NCBI GenBank assembly: GCA_020161065.1
Contig: JAIUPH010000028.1
Span: 451,879-515,878, forward strand
DNA: 64,000 nucleotides
Direction of reading: 5' to 3'
DNA from: Pseudomonadota bacterium
GTDB taxonomy: Bacteria; Pseudomonadota; Gammaproteobacteria; Burkholderiales; Burkholderiaceae_C
Shown: piece by piece, positions 11,501 to 21,332 of the stretch
Numbering within the stretch: position 1 is the first letter of the stretch
How the letters are laid out: each line of letters opens with the position of its first letter
Translations under genes and position numbers: made by a program
The notes under the pieces: model-generated
The model's database searches: none
What the model saw: only the letters and a program-made list of their open reading frames with translations
What the model was told of the DNA's origin: nothing

Positions 11501-12288
11501 TCGACATCGAAGGCCTGCACGTCGTCTTCAACGCCGGCACGGCCAACGAGAACCACGCGCTGCGCGGCCTCGACCTGCACATCGCCGAGGGCCGCTTCGT
11601 CAGCGTGATCGGCTCCAACGGCGCCGGCAAGTCGACGCTGCTGAACGCGCTGGCCGGCGACGTGGCGGCCGCGCAAGGGCGGCTGTGCGTCGACGGCCGC
11701 GACATCACGCGCGTGCCCACGCATGCCCGCAGCGGCCTGTGCGCGCGCGTCTTCCAAGACCCGCTGGCCGGCACCTGCGGCCCGTTGACGATCGAAGAGA
11801 ACCTGGCGCTGGCCGACGACCGCGGCCGCCCGCGCAGCCTGCGCGCCGCGCTCGACGCGCCGCGCCGCGCGCGTTACCGCGAGCTGCTTGCGCCGCTGGG
11901 CCTGGGGCTGGAGCAGCGCCTGGGCGACCGCATGGAGCTGCTGTCCGGCGGCCAGCGCCAGGCGGTGAGCCTGCTGATGGCGACGATGCGGCCCTCGCGC
12001 CTGCTGCTGCTCGACGAGATGACCGCCGCGCTCGACCCGACGATGGCCACCTTCGTGATGGAGCTGACGCGGCGCATCGTCGCCGAGCGGCGGCTGACGG
12101 TGCTGATGGTCACGCACTCGATGGCGCAGGCCCTGGCCTACGGCGACCGCACGCTGATGATGCACCGCGGCCAAATCGTGCTGGACCTCGCCGGCGAGCA
12201 GCGCGCGTCGATGACCGTCGAGCGCCTCGTGGAGATGTTCGGCCAGGCGCGCGCCGGCACGCTCGACCAGGACAGCCTGCTGCTATGA
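11497..12288 (+). CDS. ABC transporter ATP-binding protein
   Basis: 263 residues. Walker A is GSNGAGKST, the Q-loop region is VFQDPLAGTCG, the signature is LSGGQRQAVSL, and Walker B is LLLLDEMTAALDP. The D-loop and switch His are in VTHSMAQAL. It drives uptake through the upstream permease. It overlaps the permease stop and the Rieske oxygenase start by 4 nt on each side (ATGA at both ends), so the three products are translationally coupled. Confidence 0.93.
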   Translation: MIDIEGLHVVFNAGTANENHALRGLDLHIAEGRFVSVIGSNGAGKSTLLNALAGDVAAAQGRLCVDGRDITRVPTHARSGLCARVFQDPLAGTCGPLTIEENLALADDRGRPRSLRAALDAPRRARYRELLAPLGLGLEQRLGDRMELLSGGQRQAVSLLMATMRPSRLLLLDEMTAALDPTMATFVMELTRRIVAERRLTVLMVTHSMAQALAYGDRTLMMHRGQIVLDLAGEQRASMTVERLVEMFGQARAGTLDQDSLLL

Positions 12289-13340
12289 ACGACGGCTTCT
12301 TGCGCAACGCCTGGTACGTGATCGCCTGGGACCACGAGATCCCGGCCGACGGCCTGTTCGCGCGCACCGTGCTCGGCGAGCCGGTGCTGGTCTACCGCAC
12401 CGCCGACGGCGGCCTCACGGCGCTGGCCGACCGCTGCTGCCACCGGCTGGCGCCGCTGTCGGCCGGCCGCAAGGAAGGCGACGCCGTGCGCTGCGGCTAC
12501 CACGGCCTCAAGTACGGCCCCGACGGCCGCTGCATCGAGGTGCCGGGCCAGGACCGCGTGCCGCCGCGGGCGCGCGTGCGGCGCTACCCGCTGGCGCTGA
12601 AGAACCGCTGGGTCTTCGTCTGGATGGGCGACCCCGAGCGCGCCGACCCCGCGCTGCTGCCCGACAACTTCTCGTGCGACCACGCCGACTGGTGCTACCT
12701 GCCAGGTTACATGCACTACCAGGTGCCGTGGCTGCTGATCGCCGACAACCTGCTCGACTTCTCGCACCTCAGCTACGTGCACGACAAGACCTTCGGCGGC
12801 ACGCCCGAGATCGCGCGCGCGCAGCCGCTCATCACCGAGATCGAGCGCGGCCTGCGCATCGCGCGCGAGGTGCGCAACGTGCCGCCGTCGCCGTACTACC
12901 AGTCGTTCCGCCCGTTCGACACGCCGATCAACCGCTGGATCGTCTACGACTTCGTGCTGCCGGCCACGCTGCTGATGCACTCCGGCGGCCGCCCGGCGGC
13001 CGATGCCGACGACGACCTGCGCCGCGCCGTGCAGTTGCACAGCTGCCAGGCGCTGACGCCGGAGACGGCGACCTCCACGCACTACTTCTTCCAGGAATCG
13101 CACCGCGCCGACCAGGGCGACGCGCAGACCCGGCAGCGCATCTTCGACAGCCTGCTCACCGCCTTCGAGGAAGACCGCCAGATGATCACCGCGCAGGCGC
13201 GCAACCTCGCGCTGGACCCCGCGGCGCCGATGCTGCCGCTGGCGATGGATGCGGCGCTGGTGCGCTTCCGCCGCCTGCTGCAGCAGCAGCTGCAGGCCGA
13301 AGCGGCCGCCGGCGCGGCGGGCGCGGCCGGCGCGGCCTGA
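12285..13340 (+). CDS. Rieske [2Fe-2S] non-heme iron oxygenase (VanA-like)
   Basis: 351 residues. The N-terminal Rieske domain carries C-x-H (CCHRLAPL) and C-x2-H (CGYHGLKYG). The C-terminal catalytic domain has the mononuclear iron ligands in DNLLDFSHLSYVH. The layout resembles vanillate/dicamba O-demethylases and related N-demethylases that release formaldehyde. No reductase gene is nearby, so electrons must come from elsewhere in the genome. It is coupled to the ABC ATPase (ATGA overlap), which argues for action on the imported compound. An Ala/Gly repeat ends the protein. The specific substrate is unknown. Confidence 0.88.
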   Translation: MNDGFLRNAWYVIAWDHEIPADGLFARTVLGEPVLVYRTADGGLTALADRCCHRLAPLSAGRKEGDAVRCGYHGLKYGPDGRCIEVPGQDRVPPRARVRRYPLALKNRWVFVWMGDPERADPALLPDNFSCDHADWCYLPGYMHYQVPWLLIADNLLDFSHLSYVHDKTFGGTPEIARAQPLITEIERGLRIAREVRNVPPSPYYQSFRPFDTPINRWIVYDFVLPATLLMHSGGRPAADADDDLRRAVQLHSCQALTPETATSTHYFFQESHRADQGDAQTRQRIFDSLLTAFEEDRQMITAQARNLALDPAAPMLPLAMDAALVRFRRLLQQQLQAEAAAGAAGAAGAA

Positions 13341-13353
13341 TTCAGTCAGTCCG

Positions 13354-14613
13354 TCAGCGGCCCGCCAGCCAGCGCAAGGCGCCCTCGCCCGCCGCGTGCC
13401 CGGTGGCCAGGCAGGCCGTCAGCAGGTAGCCGCCGGTCGGCGCTTCCCAGTCGAGCATCTCGCCGGCGCCGAAGACGCCGGGCAGCGCCTGCAGCATCAA
13501 GCGCTCGTCCAGCGCCTCGCGGCGAATGCCGCCGGCGCTGCTGATGGCCTCGGCGATCGGCCGCGCCCGCCGCACGGTGATGGGCAAGGCCTTGACGCGC
13601 GCGGCCAGCGCCGGCACGTCGTCCAGCGTGCGGCGGTCCACGCCTTCCCACAGCAGCGCGGCCTTCACGCCGTCGAGCTTCAGCCGCGTCTTCAAATGCG
13701 TGGCCAGCGAGCGCGTGCCGCGCGGGTGCGCCAGCTCGGCGGCCACCCAGGCCGCGTCGCGCGCCGGCAGCAGGTCGAGCTGGAACACCGCTTGCCCGTC
13801 GCGCGCGATCTGCTCGCGCAGCGCGGCCGAGGCGGCGTAGACCAGGCTGCCTTCGACGCCGCCTTCGGTCAGCACGAACTCGCCCGCCTGGCGCTGCGGG
13901 CGGCCGTCGGCCGCGGTCCAGACGATGGCCACCGACTTCAGCGGCGCGCCGGCGTGGCGGCTGCGCAGGTGCTCGCTCCAGCCGACGTCGAAGCCGCAGT
14001 TCGACGGCTGCAGCGGCGCCAGCGCCACGCCGCGCGCGGCCAGCAGCGGCACCCAGGCGCCGTCGGAGCCCAGCCGCGGCCAGCTGGCGCCGCCCAGCGC
14101 CAGCACGGTGGCGGCGGCCTGCGCCGTCACCGGGCCGCCGGGTGCGTCGAAGCGCAGCGCGCCGTCTTCCGTCCAGCCGGTCCAGCGGTGGCGGCTGTGC
14201 AGCCGCACGCCGCGCCCGCGCAGGCGGTGCAGCCAGGCGCGCAGCAGCGGCGCGGCCTTCATCTCGTCGGGAAACACGCGGCCCGAGCTGCCGACGAAGG
14301 TGCCGATGCCGAGGCCGGCCGCGAACTCGCGCACCGCCGGCGCGCCGAAGCGCTGCAGCAGCGGGCGCAGCCAGCCGGCCGCGGCGCCGTAACGTTCGAC
14401 GAAAGGCTCGAACGGCTCGCCGTGCGTCAGGCTGAGGCCGCCCTTGCCGGCCAGCAGGAACTTGCGGCCGACCGACGGCATGGCGTCGAACAGGTCCACC
14501 GCCACGCCGGCGGCGGACAGCACGTCGGCCGCCATCAGGCCGGCCGGGCCGCCGCCGATGACGGCGGCCGTGCGGCCGTCGCGGCGGGCCGGGATCGGGG
14601 TTTGCGCGGTCAT
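13354..14613 (-). CDS. HI0933-like NAD(P)/FAD-dependent oxidoreductase
   Basis: 419 residues. The FAD-binding Rossmann motif GGGPAGLMAAD is at the N-terminus. FLLAGKGGLSLTH and FVGSSGRVFPDEMKAAPL are characteristic of the HI0933/BaiN-type flavoprotein group. The C-terminal FAD contact is GAGEMLDWEAPTGGY. The start is the ATG at 14613. It is a single gene convergent with the Rieske operon. The physiological substrate of this subgroup is uncharacterised. Confidence 0.88.
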   Translation of the reverse strand: MTAQTPIPARRDGRTAAVIGGGPAGLMAADVLSAAGVAVDLFDAMPSVGRKFLLAGKGGLSLTHGEPFEPFVERYGAAAGWLRPLLQRFGAPAVREFAAGLGIGTFVGSSGRVFPDEMKAAPLLRAWLHRLRGRGVRLHSRHRWTGWTEDGALRFDAPGGPVTAQAAATVLALGGASWPRLGSDGAWVPLLAARGVALAPLQPSNCGFDVGWSEHLRSRHAGAPLKSVAIVWTAADGRPQRQAGEFVLTEGGVEGSLVYAASAALREQIARDGQAVFQLDLLPARDAAWVAAELAHPRGTRSLATHLKTRLKLDGVKAALLWEGVDRRTLDDVPALAARVKALPITVRRARPIAEAISSAGGIRREALDERLMLQALPGVFGAGEMLDWEAPTGGYLLTACLATGHAAGEGALRWLAGR

Positions 14614-14692
14614 GGGGGCCTGGACTGTAGCCCTCAAGTCGCGCCGCCGGCGGCCGATATGTCCTGACACGACACCGATTGCGAGGTGATGC

Positions 14693-15136
14693 ATGGGTTC
14701 GACTGCCGGCCTGTTGATGTTGAGCGCGGCCGCCGTGGCGGCGCTTGGCGGCGTCGGCGTGTGGGCGGCGCTGCGCCGCCCCACGCGCTTGCGGCAACGC
14801 CGCCAGCGCGACGAGGCGCTGGCCGCCGCCGCGCTGTACACGCCGGCGACGCGCGTGCCGCCCTATGGCGACCCGGCGCCCGACCCCTGCGCGCCCGGCC
14901 TGAGCGACCACCAGCGCGTGGACGCGATGCGCGCCTTGCTGCTGCGCGGCGACCACGCGGCGGCCGCGGAAGCGGCCACGGCCACCGAACCCGCGCGGCT
15001 GCGCGACGAGACGATGAGCACCGCGCCGATGGCCTGGAAGCCCACGCTGCCGCCCGACGAGGCCGACCTGATCGAAGCCCGCCGCGGCCTGAAGCTGCGC
15101 GTGCGCCTGGGCGACCACGAGCACATCACGGTCTGA
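14693..15136 (+). CDS. Hypothetical protein with N-terminal membrane anchor
   Basis: 147 residues, not recognised. Residues 5-27 form one hydrophobic segment (LLMLSAAAVAALGGVGVWAAL), followed by an Arg-rich stretch (RRPTRLRQRRQRDE). This predicts a single N-in or membrane-anchored small protein with a soluble, Ala/Arg-rich domain. GAGGTG lies about 4 nt before the ATG. It is divergent from the flavoprotein gene, with 79 bp between the two. No catalytic motif is visible. Confidence 0.7.
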   Translation: MGSTAGLLMLSAAAVAALGGVGVWAALRRPTRLRQRRQRDEALAAAALYTPATRVPPYGDPAPDPCAPGLSDHQRVDAMRALLLRGDHAAAAEAATATEPARLRDETMSTAPMAWKPTLPPDEADLIEARRGLKLRVRLGDHEHITV

Positions 15137-15191
15137 CCGCGCCGCGCCACACGGCATCATCGGGCGCTTGGCGTCCGATGCAGGCCTTCGC

Positions 15192-16034
15192 GTGATCTCG
15201 GTTTCGATCTCCTCCTTTCTACAGTCATTTGCCGGTCGCTGGCGGCTGGCGCCGCTGCTCGCCTGCGCGGCGCTGCTGGGCGGCTGCGCGTCGTTGCCCG
15301 GCACCGCCACCATCGCCGTCGACGGCCGCCCGGTGGAGTACCTCGTCGCCCGCCATGGCGGGCCGGTGGTCGTCTTCGAGAACGGCCTGGACGGCACGCT
15401 GGACTGGTGGGCGAAGGTCTGGCCCGAGGTGGCGCGCGATTCGAGCGCCCTCGCCTACAACCGGCCGGGCTACGGCCGCAGCCAGGCGGTGGCCACGCCG
15501 CGCGACGGCACGCACGTGGTGGCCGAACTGCGCGCGCTGCTGCAGGCCACGCAACTGCCGCCGCCCTACGTGCTGGTGGGCCACTCGCTCGGCGGGCTGT
15601 ACCTGCAGCAGTTTGCCCGCCAGTACCCGGGCGAGGTGCAGGCGCTGGTGCTGGTCGACTCGACGCACCCCGAACAACTGCGCGGCCAAGGGGCGCCCGA
15701 GAACTGGCCGGCGTGGGTGCGCGTCGGCTTCAACGCCTTGACCTCGGAGACGGCGAAGCAGGAGTTCCAGGCCATCGACGCCACCGGCCAGCGCGTGCTC
15801 GCCCTGCCGCCGCTGCCGCCCGCCACCGCGGTGCTGATCCTCAGTGCGCTGCGGCCGCTGCAGGAACGCTCGGCCCTCGCCGACGACGGCAACGGCAAGC
15901 GCGCCGACCTGCTCAGGCTGTACCCGGGCGCCAAGGCGATCGGCGTGGACAGCGGGCACGCCATTCCGCTGGACCAGCCGGAGGCGGTGATCGCCGCCAT
16001 CCGCGAAGCGCTGGGCCGCGGCCCGGGTCGATAG
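15192..16034 (+). CDS. Alpha/beta hydrolase lipoprotein
   Basis: 280 residues from GTG 15192; a TTG at 15168 would only lengthen the n-region. A lipoprotein signal ends in the lipobox LLGGC, so the mature enzyme should be membrane-tethered and periplasmic. The hydrolase fold has the nucleophile elbow GHSLGG, an acid in LVDSTHPEQ and a catalytic His in DSGHAIPLDQP. This supports esterase, lipase or haloalkane-type activity; the substrate is not predictable. It ends 4 nt from the convergent LD-carboxypeptidase gene. Confidence 0.85.
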   Translation: MISVSISSFLQSFAGRWRLAPLLACAALLGGCASLPGTATIAVDGRPVEYLVARHGGPVVVFENGLDGTLDWWAKVWPEVARDSSALAYNRPGYGRSQAVATPRDGTHVVAELRALLQATQLPPPYVLVGHSLGGLYLQQFARQYPGEVQALVLVDSTHPEQLRGQGAPENWPAWVRVGFNALTSETAKQEFQAIDATGQRVLALPPLPPATAVLILSALRPLQERSALADDGNGKRADLLRLYPGAKAIGVDSGHAIPLDQPEAVIAAIREALGRGPGR

Positions 16035-16037
16035 CGC

Positions 16038-16955
16038 CTACCAGCCCAGCAGCACGTCGCGCCCGTCCACCAGCAACTGCGCGCGCCGGCCGACCGGCAG
16101 GCTGACCTTGGTGGCGATGTGCCCGAACGGCAGGCCGCTGAGGATGGGCGGCATGCCGGGCAGCCCGCGCAGGTGCTGCACCACGGCGGCCAGGCGGTAG
16201 CCGCGGTCCAGCGGCGTCGGGCGCACGCGGCCGAAGTCGCCCAGCAGCAGCGCCTTCTGAGTCTGCAGCAGCCCGGCTTGCGCCAGCTGCAGCAGCAGGC
16301 GCTCGACGCGATAGGGGTGCTCGTTCACGTCTTCCAGGAACAGCAGCCCGCCCTTCACCCGCGCCGGCCGCGGCAGGTGCGGCGTGCCGACCAGCGCGCA
16401 CAGCATCGACAAATTGCCGCCCCACAGCAGGCCGCGGCATTGCAGCCCGTCGAAGCCGGCCTCGGTGCGCCAGCCCACGGCTTCCAGCTCGCCGCTCATC
16501 GCCTCGGCGAAGCAGGCGGCGGTGACGTCGTCGACGCCGCCGTCGGCGTCGCTGCGGCCGAAGTCGTCCAGCGCCATCGGCCCGGCCCAGCTGGGCGCGC
16601 CGGCGTGCGCCAGCAGCCCGAGCTGCAGCGCCGTGAAGTCGCTGTGCCCCACCCAGCGCGTGCCCAGCGTCGCGGCGCGCGCCAGCAAAGGCCAGTCGAT
16701 GGCGTCCAGCAGCCGGCTGAGGCCGTAGCCGCCGCGCGCCGCCATCGCCACCGACGGCGCGGCACGCGCCACGCGGTGCAGCGCCGCCAGGCGCACCGCA
16801 TCGTCGCCGGCAAAGCGCTGGTGGCGGGCCAGCGCCGCTTCGTCCAGCGTCGACACGAAGCCCAGCGCGGCCAGCCGCCGCACCGCCAGGCGCAAGGCCG
16901 CCGGCCGCGCCACCACGCCGGAGGGGCTGAAAACGGTGAGCGCGGCAACGGTCAT
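16038..16955 (-). CDS. LD-carboxypeptidase (muramoyl-tetrapeptide carboxypeptidase, LdcA family)
   Basis: 305 residues. A peptidase family S66 enzyme that removes the terminal D-Ala of murein tetrapeptides during peptidoglycan recycling in the cytoplasm. The nucleophile serine is in WVGHSDFTAL, the charge-relay Glu in LLFLEDVNEHPYR and the His in LPFGHIATK. AARGGYG is the usual substrate-loop motif. It lies 38 nt after tadA on the same strand and is probably co-transcribed with it. Confidence 0.9.
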   Translation of the reverse strand: MTVAALTVFSPSGVVARPAALRLAVRRLAALGFVSTLDEAALARHQRFAGDDAVRLAALHRVARAAPSVAMAARGGYGLSRLLDAIDWPLLARAATLGTRWVGHSDFTALQLGLLAHAGAPSWAGPMALDDFGRSDADGGVDDVTAACFAEAMSGELEAVGWRTEAGFDGLQCRGLLWGGNLSMLCALVGTPHLPRPARVKGGLLFLEDVNEHPYRVERLLLQLAQAGLLQTQKALLLGDFGRVRPTPLDRGYRLAAVVQHLRGLPGMPPILSGLPFGHIATKVSLPVGRRAQLLVDGRDVLLGW

Positions 16956-16993
16956 GGTCGGGTCAATCGTCGTCAATCGATCGTGGTCGATCG

Positions 16994-18636
<1,643 letters not shown>

Positions 18637-18674
18637 GGGCGGGTGGCGGCGGCCGCGAGGCGTACAGCGGCGGC

Positions 18675-18952
18675 ATGGGTACGGCTGGCGCTGTGTTCGA
18701 GGCGAGCCGCGATCTTGGCGCCGAGCTTCTTCAGTCCATCCGCGACATGAGGCCGGCAAGGTTCGCGTCGTTCGCAGCCCTGCGACCGAGGCTCGCGAGA
18801 AGACCGGGCTTTCCCAAAGCCGGTTCGCGGCGTTGCTGGGCGTATCCGTGCGCACGCTGCAAGGCTGGGAGCAAGGGCGCAAGCAGGCCAGCGGAGCTGC
18901 GCGCACGCTGCTGACGATTGCGCGCGCCAATCCGAAGGCGTTGCTTGCTGTA
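18675..18952 (+). pseudogene. Frameshifted HigA/NadS-like antitoxin (XRE family)
   Basis: The first frame gives an N-terminus ending LLQSIRDM. A one-base shift at about 18749-18751 is needed to continue as AGKVRVVRSP, then EKTGLSQSRFAALLGVSVRT and QGWEQGRKQASGAARTLL. That is the conserved XRE helix-turn-helix of orphan or HigBA-type antitoxins. Restoring one A (ATGAAGG for ATGAGG) would rejoin the frames as DMKAGK. Homology fades after NPKALLAV, and the open frame then runs on to 19243 without resemblance to the family. No toxin gene is adjacent. A broken, stranded antitoxin is the best reading; a sequencing error is possible. Confidence 0.6.
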
Positions 18953-19102
18953 CCCGGGAAGTGGAGCGGTCAGTTGCGGCGCTGTGATGGCTGCAGCGTC
19001 AAGCAATGGCGTTTGCCAATGAAATCGAGGAGGCATTCGCCAAAGAGAGTCGCGATGGAGCTCAATTTCGCCTCATTCCCTGCACGCTGGATGACTTCGT
19101 CT

Positions 19103-19300
19103 TCAGACACTGGTCGCCCGAGAATGCTGGATTGGCGTCCGCCTTGCGCGCGCGCGATCGCCGACTTCCGCAGCGCACAGCATCCTGGCGGGGGCTTCGA
19201 GAAGGTCTTCCCAAGGCTGCTCCTTGTACTTGCTAACGCGTGAATGGATCGCACGGATGACCTTGATCAGCGTTGCTTCAGATCGACTGTTGCCTGCCAT
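19103..19300 (-). CDS. Possible small ORF, unknown
   Basis: A 65-codon ORF (starts MAGNSRSEATLIKVIRAIHS) begins 3 nt after the stop of the upstream gene, as a last operon member would. No family is recognised, and the C-terminal third is Arg-rich. The surrounding 18.95-19.30 kb shows no other convincing gene. Overlapping frames on both strands are equally open. Treat as tentative. Confidence 0.25.
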   Translation of the reverse strand: MAGNSRSEATLIKVIRAIHSRVSKYKEQPWEDLLEAPARMLCAAEVGDRARARRTPIQHSRATSV

Positions 19301-19303
19301 CAA

Positions 19304-19723
19304 TCACGTCAGCTCCTCGATCGTGAGCCGACGGTAGCGATGCACGAAGACGAACGGCACTCGCCGGATCACGTTCATGACGCGCGCCGCATCCACATCC
19401 GTTGGTGCGTAGATCAGCAGAAAGGAGGCACCCTGCGCAGCCGCCTCCAAGTGCACGCGCAGCGCGTCATCGCTCCACCCCAGACGGGGCAAGCCTGCGT
19501 GCGCAGCAAGGTTCCTCTGCGCGCCGGCTTTGACGACCTCGTGCCCATAGAGCGCGCAGTCAGCATCGTCGAAGCCACCGGTCATCAAGTCGCGCCGGAC
19601 TCGCGCCGCATCTTCTTGCCGAGAGAATGCTGCGGCCAGTTGGCCGACGGGATAGAAGATGCCGAAGTCAGTGGTACTCACTGGCGGCCTCAGTGCGTCG
19701 GACTCAAGTTTCGAGTTGGTCAT
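19304..19723 (-). CDS. Conserved-looking hypothetical protein
   Basis: 139 residues from ATG 19723 (MTNSKLESDALRPP). It is soluble, mixed alpha/beta, with FYPVGQLAAAF, a GHEVVKAGAQ segment and a C-terminal FVFVHRYRRLTIEEL. The composition suggests a small ligand- or stress-related protein, but I do not recognise a named domain. It lies 13 nt downstream of the secreted monooxygenase-like gene and is probably the distal part of the molybdoenzyme operon. Confidence 0.6.
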   Translation of the reverse strand: MTNSKLESDALRPPVSTTDFGIFYPVGQLAAAFSRQEDAARVRRDLMTGGFDDADCALYGHEVVKAGAQRNLAAHAGLPRLGWSDDALRVHLEAAAQGASFLLIYAPTDVDAARVMNVIRRVPFVFVHRYRRLTIEELT

Positions 19724-19736
19724 GTGCGTACAGTCG

Positions 19737-20129
19737 TCACTGAGAGAAAGCCGCGGGCTTGAAAAGCCGTGCAGCGTCGAAGGTGACGGCCGTGTTGTCG
19801 CGCAGGGCGATCTGGAATCGGTTCTCGCCGAACATGCGGCTCCAATCATCTATGCTCTTCCACCGCATCACATGGACGAAGCGCGGAACGCCATTGGAAT
19901 CCTGGTTTTCGAGCACGTGTTGCTCGATGAGCCCGGGCTGACCAATGACCGCGCGCGCGATGTTGCTCGCGCCGGTCTGAACTTCCGCCGCCGACCGGCC
20001 CGGCACGGCATGCAGCGGCACGGCCAGCATCACACCGGTTGAGTTGCTCTTGTCCTGGGCCGTCGATGCGCCGGCTTGGCAGAGCATTGCCGCGGCGAGG
20101 ACGGGCGAAAGCAGATGGATGATTTTCAT
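19737..20129 (-). CDS. Secreted antibiotic-biosynthesis-monooxygenase-like (ABM fold) protein
   Basis: 130 residues with a Sec signal peptide (HLLSPVLAAAMLCQAGASTAQ cleaved near residue 25). The mature part has the dimeric alpha/beta-barrel pattern: VMLAVPLHAVPG, GQPGLIEQHVLENQD, FVHVMRWKSIDDW, ARLFKPAAF. The family includes cofactor-free quinone-forming monooxygenases and heme-degrading proteins, mostly cytoplasmic. An exported copy is unusual. It lies 23 nt after the YcaC-like hydrolase gene in the same operon. Confidence 0.7.
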   Translation of the reverse strand: MKIIHLLSPVLAAAMLCQAGASTAQDKSNSTGVMLAVPLHAVPGRSAAEVQTGASNIARAVIGQPGLIEQHVLENQDSNGVPRFVHVMRWKSIDDWSRMFGENRFQIALRDNTAVTFDAARLFKPAAFSQ

Positions 20130-20152
20130 GATGCAGCTTCCTTTGAGGCGTC

Positions 20153-20752
20153 TCAGATCGGCGGGTTGTCGATGGACGGCAGGTCATGCGTGAGGATCTG
20201 CAGCAGGGCGGCGCCCTCCGGGCGGCTCCAATCACGTGCCAGTTCGGCGATCAGCGTCGTGGTCGCGGTCAGGATCACGCCAGCGCGCTCCATGCGTCGA
20301 CGGGCGAGTTCCTCCGAGACTTCGAACGGCGAGCCCGATGCGTCGATCACCGCCTGCACCTGGTAGCCGGCCTCGCGCGCGCTGATGGCCGGCGAGTACA
20401 GGCACACGTCAGTCGTCACGCCCGCCATGATCAGGTTGCGCCGCTGCGTCTTTTCGACCGCCGCGCGGAAGTCGGCGTCCTCCCAGGAGTTGACGGCGCC
20501 GCCGCGGCTGATGCGCGCCGCATAGGCCTCGGGCAGGATGTCCTTCAGTTCGGGCATCAGCGGGCCCTGGAAGCTGTTCTCGGTGCCCGAGGTGAGCACC
20601 ACCGGCATGTTCAATGCCTTGGCCACCTTGGCCAGCGCCAGCGTGTTCTTCTTTGCCACTTCGAGTGGCATCGTCTTGATGAGCTTCATCGTGCCGACCT
20701 GGTGGTCGATCAGCAGAAGCGCCGAGTTGGACGCGTTGAATGTTCCCCACAT
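20153..20752 (-). CDS. Isochorismatase-fold hydrolase (YcaC-like)
   Basis: 199 residues. The cysteine hydrolase fold shows the acid in LLLIDHQVG (D16) and the nucleophile C117 in GVTTDVCLYSPAISA. The ISRGGAVNSWED stretch, with Arg where many relatives have Lys, matches the YcaC subgroup of unknown substrate rather than true isochorismatases or nicotinamidases. GGAG lies 7 nt before the ATG. It lies between the cytochrome b561 gene and the secreted ABM-like gene in the TetR-linked operon. A role in processing the aromatic product is conceivable but unproven. Confidence 0.85.
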   Translation of the reverse strand: MWGTFNASNSALLLIDHQVGTMKLIKTMPLEVAKKNTLALAKVAKALNMPVVLTSGTENSFQGPLMPELKDILPEAYAARISRGGAVNSWEDADFRAAVEKTQRRNLIMAGVTTDVCLYSPAISAREAGYQVQAVIDASGSPFEVSEELARRRMERAGVILTATTTLIAELARDWSRPEGAALLQILTHDLPSIDNPPI

Positions 20753-20790
20753 GGTGGATCTCCTGGTTGAGGGTTGCGCGGACTGGAGCT

Positions 20791-21321
20791 TCAGAACCAC
20801 ATGCGCCGCAGCAGGTGGTCGCGTTGAATGAACTGGTGGAACAAGGCAGCGCCTGCGTGCAGCGCGACCAGCCCCGCGAGCACCACGCCGCCGATGGCAT
20901 GGCCGACGGCTGCGGGTGAAGCCGAGAAGTCGGGCAGGTCGGCCGGCGAGCCGCCGAAGATCGCCGGCCCGGCGCCGGTGGTTGCGACGAGGCCGATGCC
21001 GAGGCTGCACTGCACCAGGATGGCCACGTACAGCGCGCGGTGCACGAACCACGCGAGTCGTTCCTGCCAGGCGGGCGAGCCGGCGACCGGCTCGGGGCGC
21101 TTGTCGGCCAGCCACCACCAGAGGATGCGGGCCAGCGTGAGAACCAGCACCACGATGGCCAGCGGCAGGTGCAGGCGCAGCAGCGCGGCCTTCGAGGCAG
21201 CGTCGGGCGCTGTCGCGATGCCAAGACCGAGGCCGAGCAGCGTGAAGATCGAGAGCGCGGTAAGCCAGTGGATGGTCACCACCACGGCGCCGTAGCGGTT
21301 GGAGACGCTCTTGAGTTGCAT
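20791..21321 (-). CDS. Cytochrome b561 family membrane protein
   Basis: 176 residues with four transmembrane helices and conserved histidines for two b hemes (TIHWL near residue 18, LRLHLPLAIV, VGHAIGG and LVALHAGAALFHQF). AAAGG-like purines precede the ATG at 21321. It is only 11 nt from the Fe-S subunit gene, so it is the likely electron partner linking the molybdoenzyme to the quinone pool. That would suit a net hydroxylation rather than a redox-neutral transhydroxylation. Confidence 0.9.
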   Translation of the reverse strand: MQLKSVSNRYGAVVVTIHWLTALSIFTLLGLGLGIATAPDAASKAALLRLHLPLAIVVLVLTLARILWWWLADKRPEPVAGSPAWQERLAWFVHRALYVAILVQCSLGIGLVATTGAGPAIFGGSPADLPDFSASPAAVGHAIGGVVLAGLVALHAGAALFHQFIQRDHLLRRMWF

Positions 21322-21332
21322 GGTTGCGCCTT

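Noticed and set aside
19006-19236. Plus-strand 76-codon ORF (MAFANEIEEAFAKES...)
   Set aside because: Overlaps other equally open frames in a region with a decayed antitoxin; no ribosome site, no recognisable family and an abrupt Arg-rich end.
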